Of a DNA stretch of 64,000 nt, positions 28,178 to 38,734 are shown piece by piece. Each line of letters opens with the position of its first letter. Position 1 is the stretch's first letter. Made by a program: the position numbers and the translations under genes. The notes under the pieces are model-generated. The model did no database searches, had not been told where the DNA came from, and was given only the letters and a program-made list of their open reading frames with translations. Origin of the DNA: Thermosynechococcus sp. NK55a (GTDB taxonomy: Bacteria > Cyanobacteriota > Cyanobacteriia > Thermosynechococcales > Thermosynechococcaceae); contig NC_023033.1 of NCBI RefSeq assembly GCF_000505665.1, positions 1,116,001 through 1,180,000 of the forward strand, written 5' to 3'.

Positions 28178-28246
28178 TTTCCGTTCTCTTCCATCTTCTT
28201 GAGTCCATCCTTGAAACCTTAAACTTCACTAGAAAACAAAGCACCT

Positions 28247-28717
28247 ATGTCTCGTCGCACTCGCGCTCAAAAACGGCCTACTGCCCCTGATCCGGTTTAT
28301 AACAACGTGCTGGTGAATATGTTGATCCAGCGGGTCATGCGCAACGGCAAAAAATCCCTTGCCAGCCGCATTGTCTATGACGCAATGAAAACCGTCCAAG
28401 AGCGCACTGGTGAGGACGCCGTGCAAGTTTTTGAGCGTGCAGTAAAAAATGCAACGCCCTTAGTGGAGGTCAAAGCCCGTCGTGTGGGGGGTGCCACCTA
28501 CCAAGTCCCGATGGAAGTTCGTCCCGATCGCGGGGTTTCCTTGGCCTTGCGCTGGTTAGTGCAATTTTCCCGCAAACGAGCCGGTCGGTCGATGTCAGCT
28601 AAGCTGGCCAATGAATTGATGGATGCTGCCAACGAAACAGGCAGCACCATCCGCAAACGGGAAGAAACCCACAAAATGGCAGAAGCCAACAAGGCCTTCG
28701 CCCACTATCGCTACTAA
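28247..28717 (+). CDS. rpsG: Ribosomal protein S7
   Basis: 30S assembly protein binding the 3' major domain of 16S rRNA. The 156-residue sequence starts [11 protein letters not shown] and contains [31 protein letters not shown] and [15 protein letters not shown], all conserved in S7. Length is normal. It lies 69 bases after rpsL in the usual str order and has no strong ribosome binding site. In E. coli S7 represses its own operon translationally; no equivalent structure is evident here. Confidence 0.98.
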   Translation: MSRRTRAQKRPTAPDPVYNNVLVNMLIQRVMRNGKKSLASRIVYDAMKTVQERTGEDAVQVFERAVKNATPLVEVKARRVGGATYQVPMEVRPDRGVSLALRWLVQFSRKRAGRSMSAKLANELMDAANETGSTIRKREETHKMAEANKAFAHYRY

Positions 28718-28791
28718 ACCGTCACACGATCCAAGAGTTGGATACAATTACTTAAGAATTCTAACGTAATGCAACAAACAAGGAGGTAGCT

Positions 28792-30867
28792 GTGGCACGG
28801 ACGACCCCGCTAGAGCGAGTGCGAAATATCGGGATTGCCGCTCACATTGATGCGGGCAAAACAACCACAACTGAACGTATTCTGTTCTATTCCGGTGTAG
28901 TGCACAAAATTGGTGAAGTGCACGAGGGTACCACGGTTACCGACTGGATGGAACAGGAGCGAGAGCGGGGCATCACCATTACAGCAGCCGCCATTAGTAC
29001 CTCCTGGAAAGATCACCAAATCAACATTATTGACACCCCCGGCCACGTGGACTTCACGATTGAAGTGGAGCGCTCTATGCGCGTTCTCGATGGGGTGATT
29101 GCGGTATTCTGCTCCGTTGGTGGTGTGCAGCCCCAATCAGAAACCGTGTGGCGGCAAGCCGATCGCTACAGCGTCCCGCGCATCGTCTTTGTCAACAAGA
29201 TGGATCGCACGGGGGCAAACTTCTACAAAGTCTATGACCAGATTCGCGATCGCCTGCGGGCGAATGCCGTGCCGATTCAGTTGCCCATTGGTGCCGAAGA
29301 TCAGTTCAAGGGCATCGTTGATCTGGTGCGGATGCGCGCCAAAATCTACAAAGACGACCTTGGCAAGGAAATCGAAGACACTGAAATTCCTGCCGAAATG
29401 ACTGAACTGGCGCAGGAGTATCGCACCAAGCTTATCGAGGCTGTTGCCGAAACCGACGACGCCCTCATGGAAAAATACTTTGAGGGGGAAGAGCTCACAG
29501 AAGAGGAAATCCGCGCCGCCCTACGCAAAGGGACGATCGCTGGCACCATTGTGCCCATGCTCTGCGGTTCCGCCTTCAAAAACAAAGGTGTGCAACTGCT
29601 CCTTGATGCCGTTGTAGATTATCTGCCCTCTCCCATTGATATTCCTGCTATTAAAGGTCACCTCCCCGACGGCACGGAAGTGGAGCGGGCTGCCGATGAC
29701 GATCAACCCCTGGCAGCACTAGCTTTCAAGATTATGTCGGATCCCTATGGCCGCCTTACCTTCGTACGCGTTTATTCTGGCGTTCTGAAAAAAGGCAGCT
29801 ATGTGCTCAATGCCACCAAAGGCAAGAAGGAACGCATTTCTCGTCTGATCGTGCTTAAGGCCGATGAACGGATCGAGGTAGATGAACTGCGAGCCGGCGA
29901 TCTAGGAGCTGCCTTAGGTCTCAAAGAAACCTTCACAGGGGATACCCTCTGCGATGAAAGCTCGCCCGTGATTCTGGAGTCGCTGTACATTCCAGAGCCA
30001 GTCATTTCCGTGGCTGTGGAACCCAAAACTAAGCAGGACATGGAAAAACTCTCCAAAGCCCTGCAAGCCCTCTCTGAGGAAGACCCCACCTTCCGCGTCA
30101 GCGTTGATCCTGAAACAAACCAAACCGTGATTGCTGGAATGGGAGAGCTGCACCTCGAGATTCTTGTGGATCGGATGCAGCGGGAGTTCAAAGTGGAAGC
30201 CAATGTTGGCCAACCCCAAGTGGCCTACCGCGAAACCATTCGCAAGCCCGTCCGGGCCGAAGGCAAGTTTATCCGTCAAAGTGGCGGTAAAGGCCAGTAT
30301 GGTCACGTTGTTATTGAAGTAGAACCGGCTGAACCCGGTACCGGGTTTGAATTTGTCTCCAAAATTGTTGGTGGTGTCGTACCCAAGGAGTACATTCCAC
30401 CCGCTGAGCAGGGGATGAAGGAAGCCTGTGAATCGGGGATTTTGGCAGGGTACCCAGTGATTGACCTCAAAGTCACACTAGTGGATGGCTCCTACCACGA
30501 GGTTGACTCCTCAGAAATGGCCTTCAAAATTGCTGGCTCCATGGCCATTAAAGAGGCCGTGATGAAAGCCAATCCGGTACTGCTGGAGCCAATGATGAAG
30601 GTTGAGGTCGAGGTTCCAGAAGAATTCCTTGGGACAGTGATGGGAGACCTAATTGCCCGTCGCGGTCAAATCGAGGGACAAACCGTGGAAAATGGCATTG
30701 CCAAAGTGACGGCAAAAGTCCCTCTCGAACGGATGTTTGGTTATGCCACTGACATTCGCTCGAATACCCAAGGTCGGGGAATTTTCTCGATGGAATTTAG
30801 CCATTACGAGGAAGTCCCCCGTAATGTGGCTGAGGCGATCATTGCCAAAAATAAAGGGAACGCATAG
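28792..30867 (+). CDS. fusA: Translation elongation factor G
   Basis: GTPase that drives ribosomal translocation. The 691-residue protein has G1 [15 protein letters not shown], the switch region [30 protein letters not shown] and NKMD, then domains II to V with [14 protein letters not shown] and [15 protein letters not shown]. It starts at a GTG (28792) with AGGAGGT 5 bases upstream. It is third in the str operon, 74 bases after rpsG and 17 bases before tuf. Confidence 0.98.
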   Translation: MARTTPLERVRNIGIAAHIDAGKTTTTERILFYSGVVHKIGEVHEGTTVTDWMEQERERGITITAAAISTSWKDHQINIIDTPGHVDFTIEVERSMRVLDGVIAVFCSVGGVQPQSETVWRQADRYSVPRIVFVNKMDRTGANFYKVYDQIRDRLRANAVPIQLPIGAEDQFKGIVDLVRMRAKIYKDDLGKEIEDTEIPAEMTELAQEYRTKLIEAVAETDDALMEKYFEGEELTEEEIRAALRKGTIAGTIVPMLCGSAFKNKGVQLLLDAVVDYLPSPIDIPAIKGHLPDGTEVERAADDDQPLAALAFKIMSDPYGRLTFVRVYSGVLKKGSYVLNATKGKKERISRLIVLKADERIEVDELRAGDLGAALGLKETFTGDTLCDESSPVILESLYIPEPVISVAVEPKTKQDMEKLSKALQALSEEDPTFRVSVDPETNQTVIAGMGELHLEILVDRMQREFKVEANVGQPQVAYRETIRKPVRAEGKFIRQSGGKGQYGHVVIEVEPAEPGTGFEFVSKIVGGVVPKEYIPPAEQGMKEACESGILAGYPVIDLKVTLVDGSYHEVDSSEMAFKIAGSMAIKEAVMKANPVLLEPMMKVEVEVPEEFLGTVMGDLIARRGQIEGQTVENGIAKVTAKVPLERMFGYATDIRSNTQGRGIFSMEFSHYEEVPRNVAEAIIAKNKGNA

Positions 30868-30884
30868 TCTATACGAGGAACAAC

Positions 30885-32114
30885 ATGGCACGCGCTAAAT
30901 TTGAACGAACCAAACCCCACGTTAACGTTGGTACGATTGGTCACGTTGACCACGGTAAAACAACCCTAACCGCGGCTATCACAATGGTATTGGCTGCCCA
31001 AGGGAAAGCCCAGGCTCGCAAATATGACGAAATTGATGCTGCGCCTGAGGAAAAAGCCCGTGGGATTACCATTAACACTGCCCACGTGGAGTATGAGACA
31101 GAAAAACGCCACTATGCCCATGTGGATTGCCCCGGCCACGCTGACTATGTGAAAAACATGATCACCGGTGCTGCCCAAATGGACGGCGCCATTCTGGTGG
31201 TGGCCGCAACCGACGGTGCAATGCCCCAAACCAAAGAGCACATTCTCTTGGCACGTCAGGTGGGTGTGCCCAGCATCGTTGTCTTCCTGAACAAAGTGGA
31301 CATGGTAGATGACGAAGAACTGCTGGAGCTGGTGGAACTAGAACTGCGGGAACTGCTCAATGAGTATGAATTCCCCGGTGACGAAGTGCCCATCATCCGT
31401 GGTTCGGGTCTGAAGGCCCTCGAAGCCATGACCGCCAATCCGAAAACCCAGCGCGGCGAAAATGAGTGGGTGGATAAAATCTACGAGCTAATGGATGCTG
31501 TGGATAGCTACATTCCTACCCCTGAGCGGGATGTGGATAAACCCTTCCTGATGGCCGTAGAAGATGTGTTCTCTATTACTGGTCGCGGTACGGTGGCCAC
31601 CGGTCGGATTGAACGGGGTCGCATTAAGCTTAATGAAACCGTTGAACTTGTTGGCCTGCGGGAAACTCGGACAACGACGGTCACCGGTATTGAAATGTTC
31701 AAGAAGAGCCTCGAAGAAGGGATTGCCGGTGACAACGCCGGTTTGCTGCTGCGGGGTTTGAAAAAAGAGGATGTGGAACGGGGGATGGTGATTGCCAAGC
31801 CCGGTTCTATTACGCCCCACACCAAGTTTGAAGGTGAAGTGTACGTGCTCACTGAAAAAGAGGGTGGCCGCAAAACCCCCTTCTTTGCCGGTTATCGTCC
31901 TCAGTTCTATGTGCGTACCACTGATGTGACTGGCACGATTACCTCCTTCACTGCGGACGATGGTAGTGCTCCTGAAATGGTGATGCCCGGTGACCGTATC
32001 AAAATGACCGTGGAACTGATCCAGCCCATTGCCATTGAGCAGGGGATGCGCTTTGCGATCCGTGAAGGCGGTCGTACCATTGGTGCGGGGGTTGTCTCCA
32101 AAATCATTGAGTAG
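30885..32114 (+). CDS. tuf: Translation elongation factor Tu
   Basis: Delivers aminoacyl-tRNA to the ribosome as the GTP complex. The 409-residue protein is typical of cyanobacteria, with [62 protein letters not shown], and domains II and III ending [14 protein letters not shown] lies 8 bases before the ATG. A strong terminator follows, so rpsJ downstream may be expressed by read-through or its own promoter. Confidence 0.99.
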   Translation: MARAKFERTKPHVNVGTIGHVDHGKTTLTAAITMVLAAQGKAQARKYDEIDAAPEEKARGITINTAHVEYETEKRHYAHVDCPGHADYVKNMITGAAQMDGAILVVAATDGAMPQTKEHILLARQVGVPSIVVFLNKVDMVDDEELLELVELELRELLNEYEFPGDEVPIIRGSGLKALEAMTANPKTQRGENEWVDKIYELMDAVDSYIPTPERDVDKPFLMAVEDVFSITGRGTVATGRIERGRIKLNETVELVGLRETRTTTVTGIEMFKKSLEEGIAGDNAGLLLRGLKKEDVERGMVIAKPGSITPHTKFEGEVYVLTEKEGGRKTPFFAGYRPQFYVRTTDVTGTITSFTADDGSAPEMVMPGDRIKMTVELIQPIAIEQGMRFAIREGGRTIGAGVVSKIIE

Positions 32115-32127
32115 TTGATGCTTGAGG

Positions 32128-32165
32128 CCGTTAGCCCGCTTGTGGGGTTAGCGGTCTTTTTTGTC
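32128..32165 (+). terminator. Rho-independent terminator between tuf and rpsJ
   Basis: CCGTTAGCCC (32128-32137) pairs with GGGGTTAGCGG (32143-32153) in a 10-pair stem with two G-T wobbles, followed by TCTTTTTTGTC. It may attenuate rather than end the operon, since rpsJ follows in the same direction. Confidence 0.75.
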
Positions 32166-32214
32166 TTAATTTTTGTTTGGTGTTTTTGAACCTTGACAAG
32201 TAAGGAAGATTCCT

Positions 32215-32529
32215 ATGGCTGCTTTACAACAGAAAATTCGTATTCGCCTTAAGGCCTTTGATCACCGATTGCTCGATACCTCCTGCGATCGCATTGTGGA
32301 GACTGCGAAAAGAACCGGTGCTTCCCCGGTAGGTCCGATTCCCCTACCTACACGCCGTCGAATTTATTGCGTCCTGCGATCGCCCCACGTGGACAAGGAC
32401 TCACGGGAGCATTTTGAAACCCGTACCCACTGCCGTATTCTCGATATTTACCAACCTTCGCCGAAAACAATTGATGCCCTGATGAAGTTGGACTTGCCGG
32501 CGGGCGTGGATATTGAAGTGAAATTGTAA
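32215..32529 (+). CDS. rpsJ: Ribosomal protein S10
   Basis: 30S subunit and antitermination (NusE) protein of 104 residues. It shows [53 protein letters not shown] and an end in [16 protein letters not shown] lies about 8 bases before the ATG at 32215. Placement of rpsJ directly after tuf is the normal cyanobacterial str order rather than the S10 operon seen in E. coli. Confidence 0.98.
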   Translation: MAALQQKIRIRLKAFDHRLLDTSCDRIVETAKRTGASPVGPIPLPTRRRIYCVLRSPHVDKDSREHFETRTHCRILDIYQPSPKTIDALMKLDLPAGVDIEVKL

Positions 32530-32559
32530 GCCTCGCCAAAGTTCACTACACTGAGGGAT

Positions 32560-34335
32560 ATGACGCATACGATCATCCATCCCTCCCCCTCTAAGTCTTC
32601 TTTTCAGCCCCCTGCCATGGCCTACCGCATTAACTGCCAGCAGGGGCAGACGCATCTTTTATGGGTGACGCTGCGGCTAACGGCACCCCAAACCGATGTC
32701 CTTGATCTGCATTTACCGGTGTGGACGCCTGGATCCTACCTCGTGCGCGAATATGCGCGGCATCTTCAGGACTTTACGGTGGGGACTGCCGATGGCATCC
32801 CCCTTGAGTGGTGGAAGTGTGCTAAGAATCGGTGGCAGGTGGCCTGCACGCCGGGTCTAGAACTTGAAGTGCGCTATGCCATCTATGCCCACGAACTCTC
32901 GGTACGCACGAACCATGTTGATGGGAGCCACGCCTATTTCAATCCAGGAGCGGTCTGCCTCTATGCGCCGGAGTATCGCGATCAGCCGCTTACCATCACG
33001 ATTGAAGCACCACCAAACTGGCGGGTGACAACTCCCCTTGAGGTCTGGGGTGAGGATGGCTACACCTTTTGGGCTGCCAATTACGATCTCCTTGTGGATA
33101 GCCCCTTTGAGGTGGGTACCCATGGGATTTACACCTTTGAGGTGGACGGTAAACCCCATGAATTGGCGGTGTGGGGCAAGGGAAATTTTGATCCAAAGCG
33201 GGCGATCGCTGACATACAGCGAATTATTGAGACGGCGGCTAGTCTTTTTGGCGGACTGCCCTACGATCGCTATGTCTTTATTTTGCACCTTACCCACAAA
33301 GGGTATGGTGGTCTTGAGCATTTGAATAGCTGTTCGTTAATTTTTCATCGTTTTGGCTTTCAGCAGGCAGAGCACTATCGTCGTTTTCTCTGTTTAGTGG
33401 CTCACGAGTTTTTTCATCTCTGGAATGTCAAACGCATCCGTCCTCAAGCCTTCGAGGTCTTTGACTACGACAGTGAGAATTACACCACCAGCCTCTGGTT
33501 TGTCGAGGGGGTGACCAGTTATTTTGACCAGCTCATTCCCCTGTGGGCGGGGCTATTTGATGCACAGACCTATCTGAAACTGCTGAGCGACAGCCTCAAT
33601 CGCTATTTCCACACACCGGGCCGCTTTGTCCAACCCCTGAGTGCCGCTAGCTTTGATGCTTGGATTAAGCTCTATCGTCCCGATGAAAATAGCATTAATT
33701 CCCAGATGTCCTACTACCTCAAAGGGGAGTTGGTGGCCCTATTGCTGGATTTGCGGATTCGCTTGAACTTTAATCACCAGCGATCGCTCCTTGATGTCCT
33801 GCGGCGGCTGTGGCAGCAGTATTGTGAAACGGGTCAAGGCTATACCCCCGATGAGTTGTGGGAAACAATTGAAACTGTTGCCGATGAAAACCTCAGCACC
33901 TGGCGCGAGCAATTCATTGAAGGAACGGTGGAGCTTCCCCTTCAGGAGTGGCTGACCAAAGTCGGGCTGGAACTGGTTCCCCAAGACGCACTGCCCTATA
34001 CGGGACTTCAGTTTCAGCAGGAACATGGTTCTCTTCAAATCAAGGCCGTCCTGCGCGACTCCCCCGCCGAACAGGCAGGCTTAGGGGCTGGGGATGAAAT
34101 CATTGCCCTCAATGGTTGGCGCGTCAAGGCAGAAGACTGGTCAGAGCAATTGCGGGAATACACAGCGGGAGAGATAATTCATCTGACATGGTTCCATGAT
34201 CAGCAATTGCAGTCAGGGGATTTGATTTTGGGAGAACCCCAACCCCACTATCGGTTGCAGTGTCGAGCCGATGCCACGCTGAGCCAGCGGGCCCATCTGG
34301 AAGCCTGGTTGGGAGCAACCGCTACTCAGCTCTAG
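32560..34335 (+). CDS. M61 family metallopeptidase with PDZ domain
   Basis: A 591-residue zinc peptidase of the glycyl aminopeptidase family. The N-terminal beta-sandwich (WTPGSYLVREYARHLQDF) is followed by the catalytic domain with HEFFHLWNVKRIRP, the HExxH zinc motif, and VEGVTSYF with the third ligand Glu. A C-terminal PDZ domain (about 490-570) contains SPAEQAGLGAGDEIIALNGW. No signal peptide is seen, so it is probably cytoplasmic. Starts at 32560 or the internal ATG at 32617 are both possible; GAGG is only 3-4 bases before the first. Substrate unknown. uvrC follows after 12 bases. Confidence 0.9.
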   Translation: MTHTIIHPSPSKSSFQPPAMAYRINCQQGQTHLLWVTLRLTAPQTDVLDLHLPVWTPGSYLVREYARHLQDFTVGTADGIPLEWWKCAKNRWQVACTPGLELEVRYAIYAHELSVRTNHVDGSHAYFNPGAVCLYAPEYRDQPLTITIEAPPNWRVTTPLEVWGEDGYTFWAANYDLLVDSPFEVGTHGIYTFEVDGKPHELAVWGKGNFDPKRAIADIQRIIETAASLFGGLPYDRYVFILHLTHKGYGGLEHLNSCSLIFHRFGFQQAEHYRRFLCLVAHEFFHLWNVKRIRPQAFEVFDYDSENYTTSLWFVEGVTSYFDQLIPLWAGLFDAQTYLKLLSDSLNRYFHTPGRFVQPLSAASFDAWIKLYRPDENSINSQMSYYLKGELVALLLDLRIRLNFNHQRSLLDVLRRLWQQYCETGQGYTPDELWETIETVADENLSTWREQFIEGTVELPLQEWLTKVGLELVPQDALPYTGLQFQQEHGSLQIKAVLRDSPAEQAGLGAGDEIIALNGWRVKAEDWSEQLREYTAGEIIHLTWFHDQQLQSGDLILGEPQPHYRLQCRADATLSQRAHLEAWLGATATQL

Positions 34336-34347
34336 GGAAGTAGCCGC

Positions 34348-36228
34348 ATGCTTCAGCCCTTAATTCAAGATCGCGATCGCTTGGAACAGGTCCTGCGGCA
34401 GTTGCCTTTGGCACCGGGGGTCTATTTCCTTAAGGATAAGACGGATCAAATTCTTTACATTGGCAAGTCCAAACGCCTGCGATCGCGGGTGCGTTCCTAT
34501 TTTCGTGAACCCGCTCAACTGGGACCCCGCCTTGAGCTAATGGTCTATCAGGTGGCAGATATTGAGTTCATTGTCACGGATACGGAAGCGGAGGCGCTGG
34601 CTCTGGAAGCCAATTTAATCAAGCAGCATCAGCCCCACTTCAACGTTCTCCTCAAGGATGACAAGAAATACCCCTACGTTTGTATTACGTGGTCCGAACC
34701 CTATCCCCGTATTTTCATTACTCGCAAACGCCAATTTGGCAATGGGGGTGATCCCCGCAGTGATTCTGCCAAGGATCGCTACTATGGCCCCTACGTGGAT
34801 AGCTTTCGCCTGCGCCAAACGCTAGCCCTGGTGAAGCGGCTTTTTCCGCTGCGGCAACGTCCCCGCCCCCTGTTTAGGGATCGCCCTTGCCTCAACTACG
34901 ATATTGGGCGCTGTCCGGGGGTCTGCCAAGGTCTGATTTCTCCCCAAGAGTATCGGCAAACGCTACAAAGGGTAGCGATGATCTTTCAGGGACGCACAGG
35001 GGAACTGGTAGCACAGTTGCAAGCACAAATGGCACAAGCGGCAGCGGATCTCAATTTTGAATTGGCAGCCCGACTGCGAGATCAAATTCGCGGCCTGGAA
35101 CATTTAGGCGTGGATCAAAAAGTTTCATTGCCTGATGACACTGTCTCTCGAGATGCCATTGCCCTTGCGGTGGGCGATCGCCACGCAGCCATCCAACTGT
35201 TTCAAATTCGCGCTGGTCGCTTGGTGGGGCGTTTAGCTTTCGTCGCCGATGCCCAAAGTGGCAGTGCCGGCACAATTTTGCAGCGGGTTCTTGAAGAGCA
35301 CTATGCCCAAGTGGAGGATGTAGAAATTCCCAGTGAAATTTTGTTACAGCATCCCCTCCCCGAACCAGATTTCCTACGCAGGTACCTCAGTGAAAAGAAA
35401 GGTCGCGCTGTTACCCTCACCGTCCCCCAACGGCAGGCAAAAGCAGAACTCATTGCCATGGTGCAACGAAATGCAGAATTAGAATTGGCACGGCTACAAC
35501 AGGCTAGCGATCGCACCCAAACTGCCCTTGAAGATTTAGCCCAGCTCCTTGGCCTTGACACCCTGCCCCACCGCATTGAGGGCTACGACATTTCCCACAT
35601 TCAAGGGTCTGACGCGGTGGCCTCACAGGTTGTCTTTATTGATGGCCTGCCTGCCAAGCAGCACTATCGCCACTACAACATCCGCAACCCCGAGGTAAAG
35701 CTTGGGCACTCCGACGACTTCGCCAGTCTTGCTGAGATTCTACGCCGCCGCTTTGCCCCCTACCTTGAGGGCAAGGGTGACCCCCTCGATGATTGGCCCG
35801 ATGTGATCCTCATTGATGGCGGCAAGGGACAACTGTCCGCTGTGGTTCAGGTTTTGGAGCCACTCTTGGGCGATCTCACCCTTCTTAGCTTGGCTAAACA
35901 GCGGGAGGAGATTTTCCTACCCCACCACCGCCAACCTCTCCCCACAGATCCAGAGCAGCCAGGGGTGCAATTACTGCGCCGCGTGCGGGATGAGGCCCAT
36001 CGCTTTGCCCTTAACTTCCACCGTCAGAAACGTGCCCAACGCCAACGGCGATCGTACCTCGACCAAATCCCCGGCTTAGGCTACCAACGTCAAAAGGAAC
36101 TCCTCGCCACCTTTCGCTCCATTGACTATATCCGTATGGCCACCCCTGAACAGTTGGCACAGGTGAACGGGGTCGGCCCCCGCCTGGCGGAAAGAATTTA
36201 CCGCTATTTTCATGCGGATACTGATTAG
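34348..36228 (+). CDS. uvrC: Excinuclease ABC subunit C
   Basis: Makes both incisions in nucleotide excision repair with UvrB. The 626-residue protein has the GIY-YIG nuclease for the 3' cut ([22 protein letters not shown]), a UvrB-binding UVR segment ([21 protein letters not shown]), the RNase H-like domain for the 5' cut ([33 protein letters not shown]) and tandem helix-hairpin-helix motifs at the end ([26 protein letters not shown]). Complete and of normal length. GGGAAG precedes the ATG. Confidence 0.97.
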   Translation: MLQPLIQDRDRLEQVLRQLPLAPGVYFLKDKTDQILYIGKSKRLRSRVRSYFREPAQLGPRLELMVYQVADIEFIVTDTEAEALALEANLIKQHQPHFNVLLKDDKKYPYVCITWSEPYPRIFITRKRQFGNGGDPRSDSAKDRYYGPYVDSFRLRQTLALVKRLFPLRQRPRPLFRDRPCLNYDIGRCPGVCQGLISPQEYRQTLQRVAMIFQGRTGELVAQLQAQMAQAAADLNFELAARLRDQIRGLEHLGVDQKVSLPDDTVSRDAIALAVGDRHAAIQLFQIRAGRLVGRLAFVADAQSGSAGTILQRVLEEHYAQVEDVEIPSEILLQHPLPEPDFLRRYLSEKKGRAVTLTVPQRQAKAELIAMVQRNAELELARLQQASDRTQTALEDLAQLLGLDTLPHRIEGYDISHIQGSDAVASQVVFIDGLPAKQHYRHYNIRNPEVKLGHSDDFASLAEILRRRFAPYLEGKGDPLDDWPDVILIDGGKGQLSAVVQVLEPLLGDLTLLSLAKQREEIFLPHHRQPLPTDPEQPGVQLLRRVRDEAHRFALNFHRQKRAQRQRRSYLDQIPGLGYQRQKELLATFRSIDYIRMATPEQLAQVNGVGPRLAERIYRYFHADTD

Positions 36229-36283
36229 GGAAAAGCGAGCCATTGCCCAGTTTTCCAAGGAGGAAGTTGCTTGCGACCTTAAG

Positions 36284-36355
36284 AGCGGGTAACGCGATTC
36301 GAACGCGCGACATCAACCTTGGCAAGGTTGCGCTCTACCACTGAGCTATACCCGC
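36284..36355 (-). tRNA. tRNA-Gly (GCC)
   Basis: On the minus strand a complete cloverleaf is visible: acceptor stem GCGGGTA with TACCCGC, D arm GCTC-AGTGGTA-GAGC, anticodon stem AACC-TTGCCAA-GGTT with anticodon GCC, and T arm GCGCG-TTCGAAT-CGCGT (one G-T pair), with discriminator T. CCA is not encoded. Confidence 0.97.
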
Positions 36356-36482
36356 AACAGACTTTTAGCTTAAAAAATCAGGAGGTGTCTTGTCAAGCCC
36401 CATCAAAGTTACTACCTAATACATCCTTAAAAAGAGGGGATCACGCTGTGTTTGCCCCCCCGAGTTGTTGGTTTGCTGGTTA

Positions 36483-36813
<331 letters not shown>

Positions 36814-37124
36814 TAGATGGCATCAGAAATCTGGCGTTGACTGCCCAGAGCCCCCATGGCTATGCCACCCGGCAAGAAACCAAGGGTGAGCGACTGTAAC
36901 TACCTGACACAATCCTCCGAAACTGACCGAGAAAAGCCACAGTATTACTCCTCCTTAACCATCATGTGCTCATGTGCTGTCCAGCGGGCTGTACAGGCTG
37001 AAGTTGATAGAAGCTTATTGGGCGATCGCCCCCGCTGCATCCGTTGGTCTTTGATAAATATTACTTTCGAATAAATTAGATTAAGTCCAGCTTACAGAAC
37101 AATTTTGGGGCGATCGCGATGCCG
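36814..37124. other. Gene-poor stretch upstream of the sbtB remnant
   Basis: About 310 bases without a supported gene. On the minus strand AGGAGG followed by a GTG (about 36940) opens a short frame beginning MAFLGQFRRIVSG, and an offset frame reads LTLGFLPGGIAMGALG to a stop near 36806; together they may be a broken small gene that I cannot name. HIP1 sites GCGATCGC lie at 37022 and 37110. Confidence 0.4.
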
Positions 37125-37460
37125 TCAATGGTTTCTTGGCGCATACATGATAATCAGCGTTCCTAGGAGGGCAACCCCGGCACCGAGCAGATCAAACTTA
37201 TCGGGGCGCACTTTATCAATTCCCCAACTCCAGAACATAGCCACCAGCAGGAAAATGCCACTATAGGCGGCTTGAACACGACCGAAATGCGCGGGTTGAA
37301 GCGTCGGTACCATGCCATAGATAAAAAGTAGGGTTGCCCCCCCTAAGGCATACCAAATGCTTTTATGCTCTCGTAGCCAGAGCCACACAAAATAGGCTCC
37401 CCCAAGCTCGAGGAGACCTGTGATGAAAAAGTAAATTAGGGATTTTGCAACTTTTATCAT
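37125..37460 (-). CDS. YnfA family small membrane protein (UPF0060)
   Basis: A 111-residue protein with four predicted membrane helices, matching the YnfA family: IYFFITGLLELGGAYFVWLWLR, WYALGGATLLFIYGMVPTLQ, FGRVQAAYSGIFLLVAMFWSWGIDK, and DLLGAGVALLGTLIIMY. These are SMR-like proteins of uncertain transport role. The ATG at 37460 fits the family length; a longer frame would add 36 hydrophilic residues not typical of it. It is divergent from sdhB with 51 bases between. Confidence 0.9.
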   Translation of the reverse strand: MIKVAKSLIYFFITGLLELGGAYFVWLWLREHKSIWYALGGATLLFIYGMVPTLQPAHFGRVQAAYSGIFLLVAMFWSWGIDKVRPDKFDLLGAGVALLGTLIIMYAPRNH

Positions 37461-37511
37461 CACCGCAGTGCTTAGTATAGACTGGAAACTAGATTGGGCC
37501 AACACCAGCAT

Positions 37512-38519
37512 ATGACAATTCAGTTGAGGATTCGTCGCCAAGCGCCCGACAAGGGCGCCTATTGGCAAACCTTTGAACTAGAGATTGATCCTTCCCTGAC
37601 GATCCTGGATGCCCTCATTCAAATCAAGGAATACCAAGATGGCACTCTTAGCTTTCGCAAAAATTGTCGCAACACCATCTGCGGCAGTTGCGCGATGACG
37701 ATTAATGGTCGTTCTGCCCTTGCCTGTCAGCAAAGTATTCTTGCCGAGCTAGCCAACAGCCCTGTGCCCAACCAAATTGCGATCGCCCCTTTGGGGAATT
37801 TGCCTGTCCTCAAAGACCTTGTCGTAGACATGAGCAATTTTTGGCAAAAACTTTCAGCCGTCAATCCTTATGTGAGTGCAGCGTCACGGCAAGTACCTGA
37901 GCGGGAGTTTCTCCAATCCCCCAGCGATCGCGCCAAGCTCAACGCCGCCGGCAACTGTATCCTCTGTGGCGCCTGCTACGGTGCCTGCAATGCCGTGGAA
38001 GTGAATCCCGCCTTTGTCGGTCCCCATGCCCTTGCCAAGGCCGCTCGCCTTGTGGCTGATACCCGCGATAGCGAAACTGAGCAACGCCTAGACAAATACA
38101 ACACCGCTAGCAGTGGCGTGTGGGGCTGTACCCGCTGTTTTAATTGCAATACGGTGTGCCCTGTGGGCGTGCAACCCCTTGATCGCATTAGTGAGATCAA
38201 GCAGGCGATCCTCGCAGGCTCAACCCCAGCATCCCGCAATCAAGACCGTCCTTTGCGTCATCGTCAAGTGCTCTTGGAATTGGTGAAAAGAGGCGGCTGG
38301 GTGGATGAGCGGCAATTTGGCCTCCGGGTGGTGGGCAATGGTCTGCGGGATGTCGTTGGAGTTATGAGCCTTATCCCTTTAGGGTGGCGGTTATTGCGGC
38401 GCGGCAAGTTTCCGCTGCGGTTTGAAAAGTCTGCCGGTCAAGCACAAATCAAGGCGGTCATCACAGCCTTACAGCAGAAACAAACCTATCCTAAAATAAA
38501 AGACCCAAAAAGGGGATGA
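37512..38519 (+). CDS. sdhB: Succinate dehydrogenase/fumarate reductase iron-sulfur subunit
   Basis: Electron-transfer subunit carrying three iron-sulfur clusters between the flavoprotein and the quinone pool at the thylakoid or plasma membrane. In the 335-residue protein the [2Fe-2S] ligands lie in CRNTICGSCAM, the [4Fe-4S] in CILCGACYGAC and the last cluster in CTRCFNCNTVCPVG. The C-terminal region is about 95 residues longer than E. coli SdhB, as usual in cyanobacterial homologues. The ATG at 37512 is chosen over a TTG six codons upstream. sdhA and membrane anchors are not in the window. Confidence 0.93.
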   Translation: MTIQLRIRRQAPDKGAYWQTFELEIDPSLTILDALIQIKEYQDGTLSFRKNCRNTICGSCAMTINGRSALACQQSILAELANSPVPNQIAIAPLGNLPVLKDLVVDMSNFWQKLSAVNPYVSAASRQVPEREFLQSPSDRAKLNAAGNCILCGACYGACNAVEVNPAFVGPHALAKAARLVADTRDSETEQRLDKYNTASSGVWGCTRCFNCNTVCPVGVQPLDRISEIKQAILAGSTPASRNQDRPLRHRQVLLELVKRGGWVDERQFGLRVVGNGLRDVVGVMSLIPLGWRLLRRGKFPLRFEKSAGQAQIKAVITALQQKQTYPKIKDPKRG

Positions 38520-38572
38520 AATGCTCAGGACCCTATGCCAATCTAAAGAAGTGGTTTTGCATTCCTAACACC

Positions 38573-38731
38573 ATGAGTGAACCGACGCCCGATGATTTGA
38601 CCCCCCAATTTGGCTGGTCGCGCTATGCAGAGCTGATCAATGGCCGCTTTGCGATGATTGGCTTTATCGCCCTGCTCGTGCTCGAGTGGGTGACTGGTCA
38701 AGATTTCTTTACGTGGCTGGGCTTGCGATAG
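38573..38731 (+). CDS. High-light-inducible protein (Hlip/Scp)
   Basis: A 52-residue single-helix chlorophyll-binding protein. The motif WSRYAELINGRFAMIGFIAL carries Glu20, Asn23 and Arg25, the chlorophyll and salt-bridge residues of the family, in one membrane helix. Such proteins bind chlorophyll and beta-carotene for photoprotection and photosystem II assembly. The ATG at 38573 removes a 19-residue unrelated extension. It ends 3 bases before the GTG of an ABC transporter ATPase, so the two are probably cotranscribed, an uncommon pairing. Confidence 0.9.
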   Translation: MSEPTPDDLTPQFGWSRYAELINGRFAMIGFIALLVLEWVTGQDFFTWLGLR

Positions 38732-38734
38732 GTT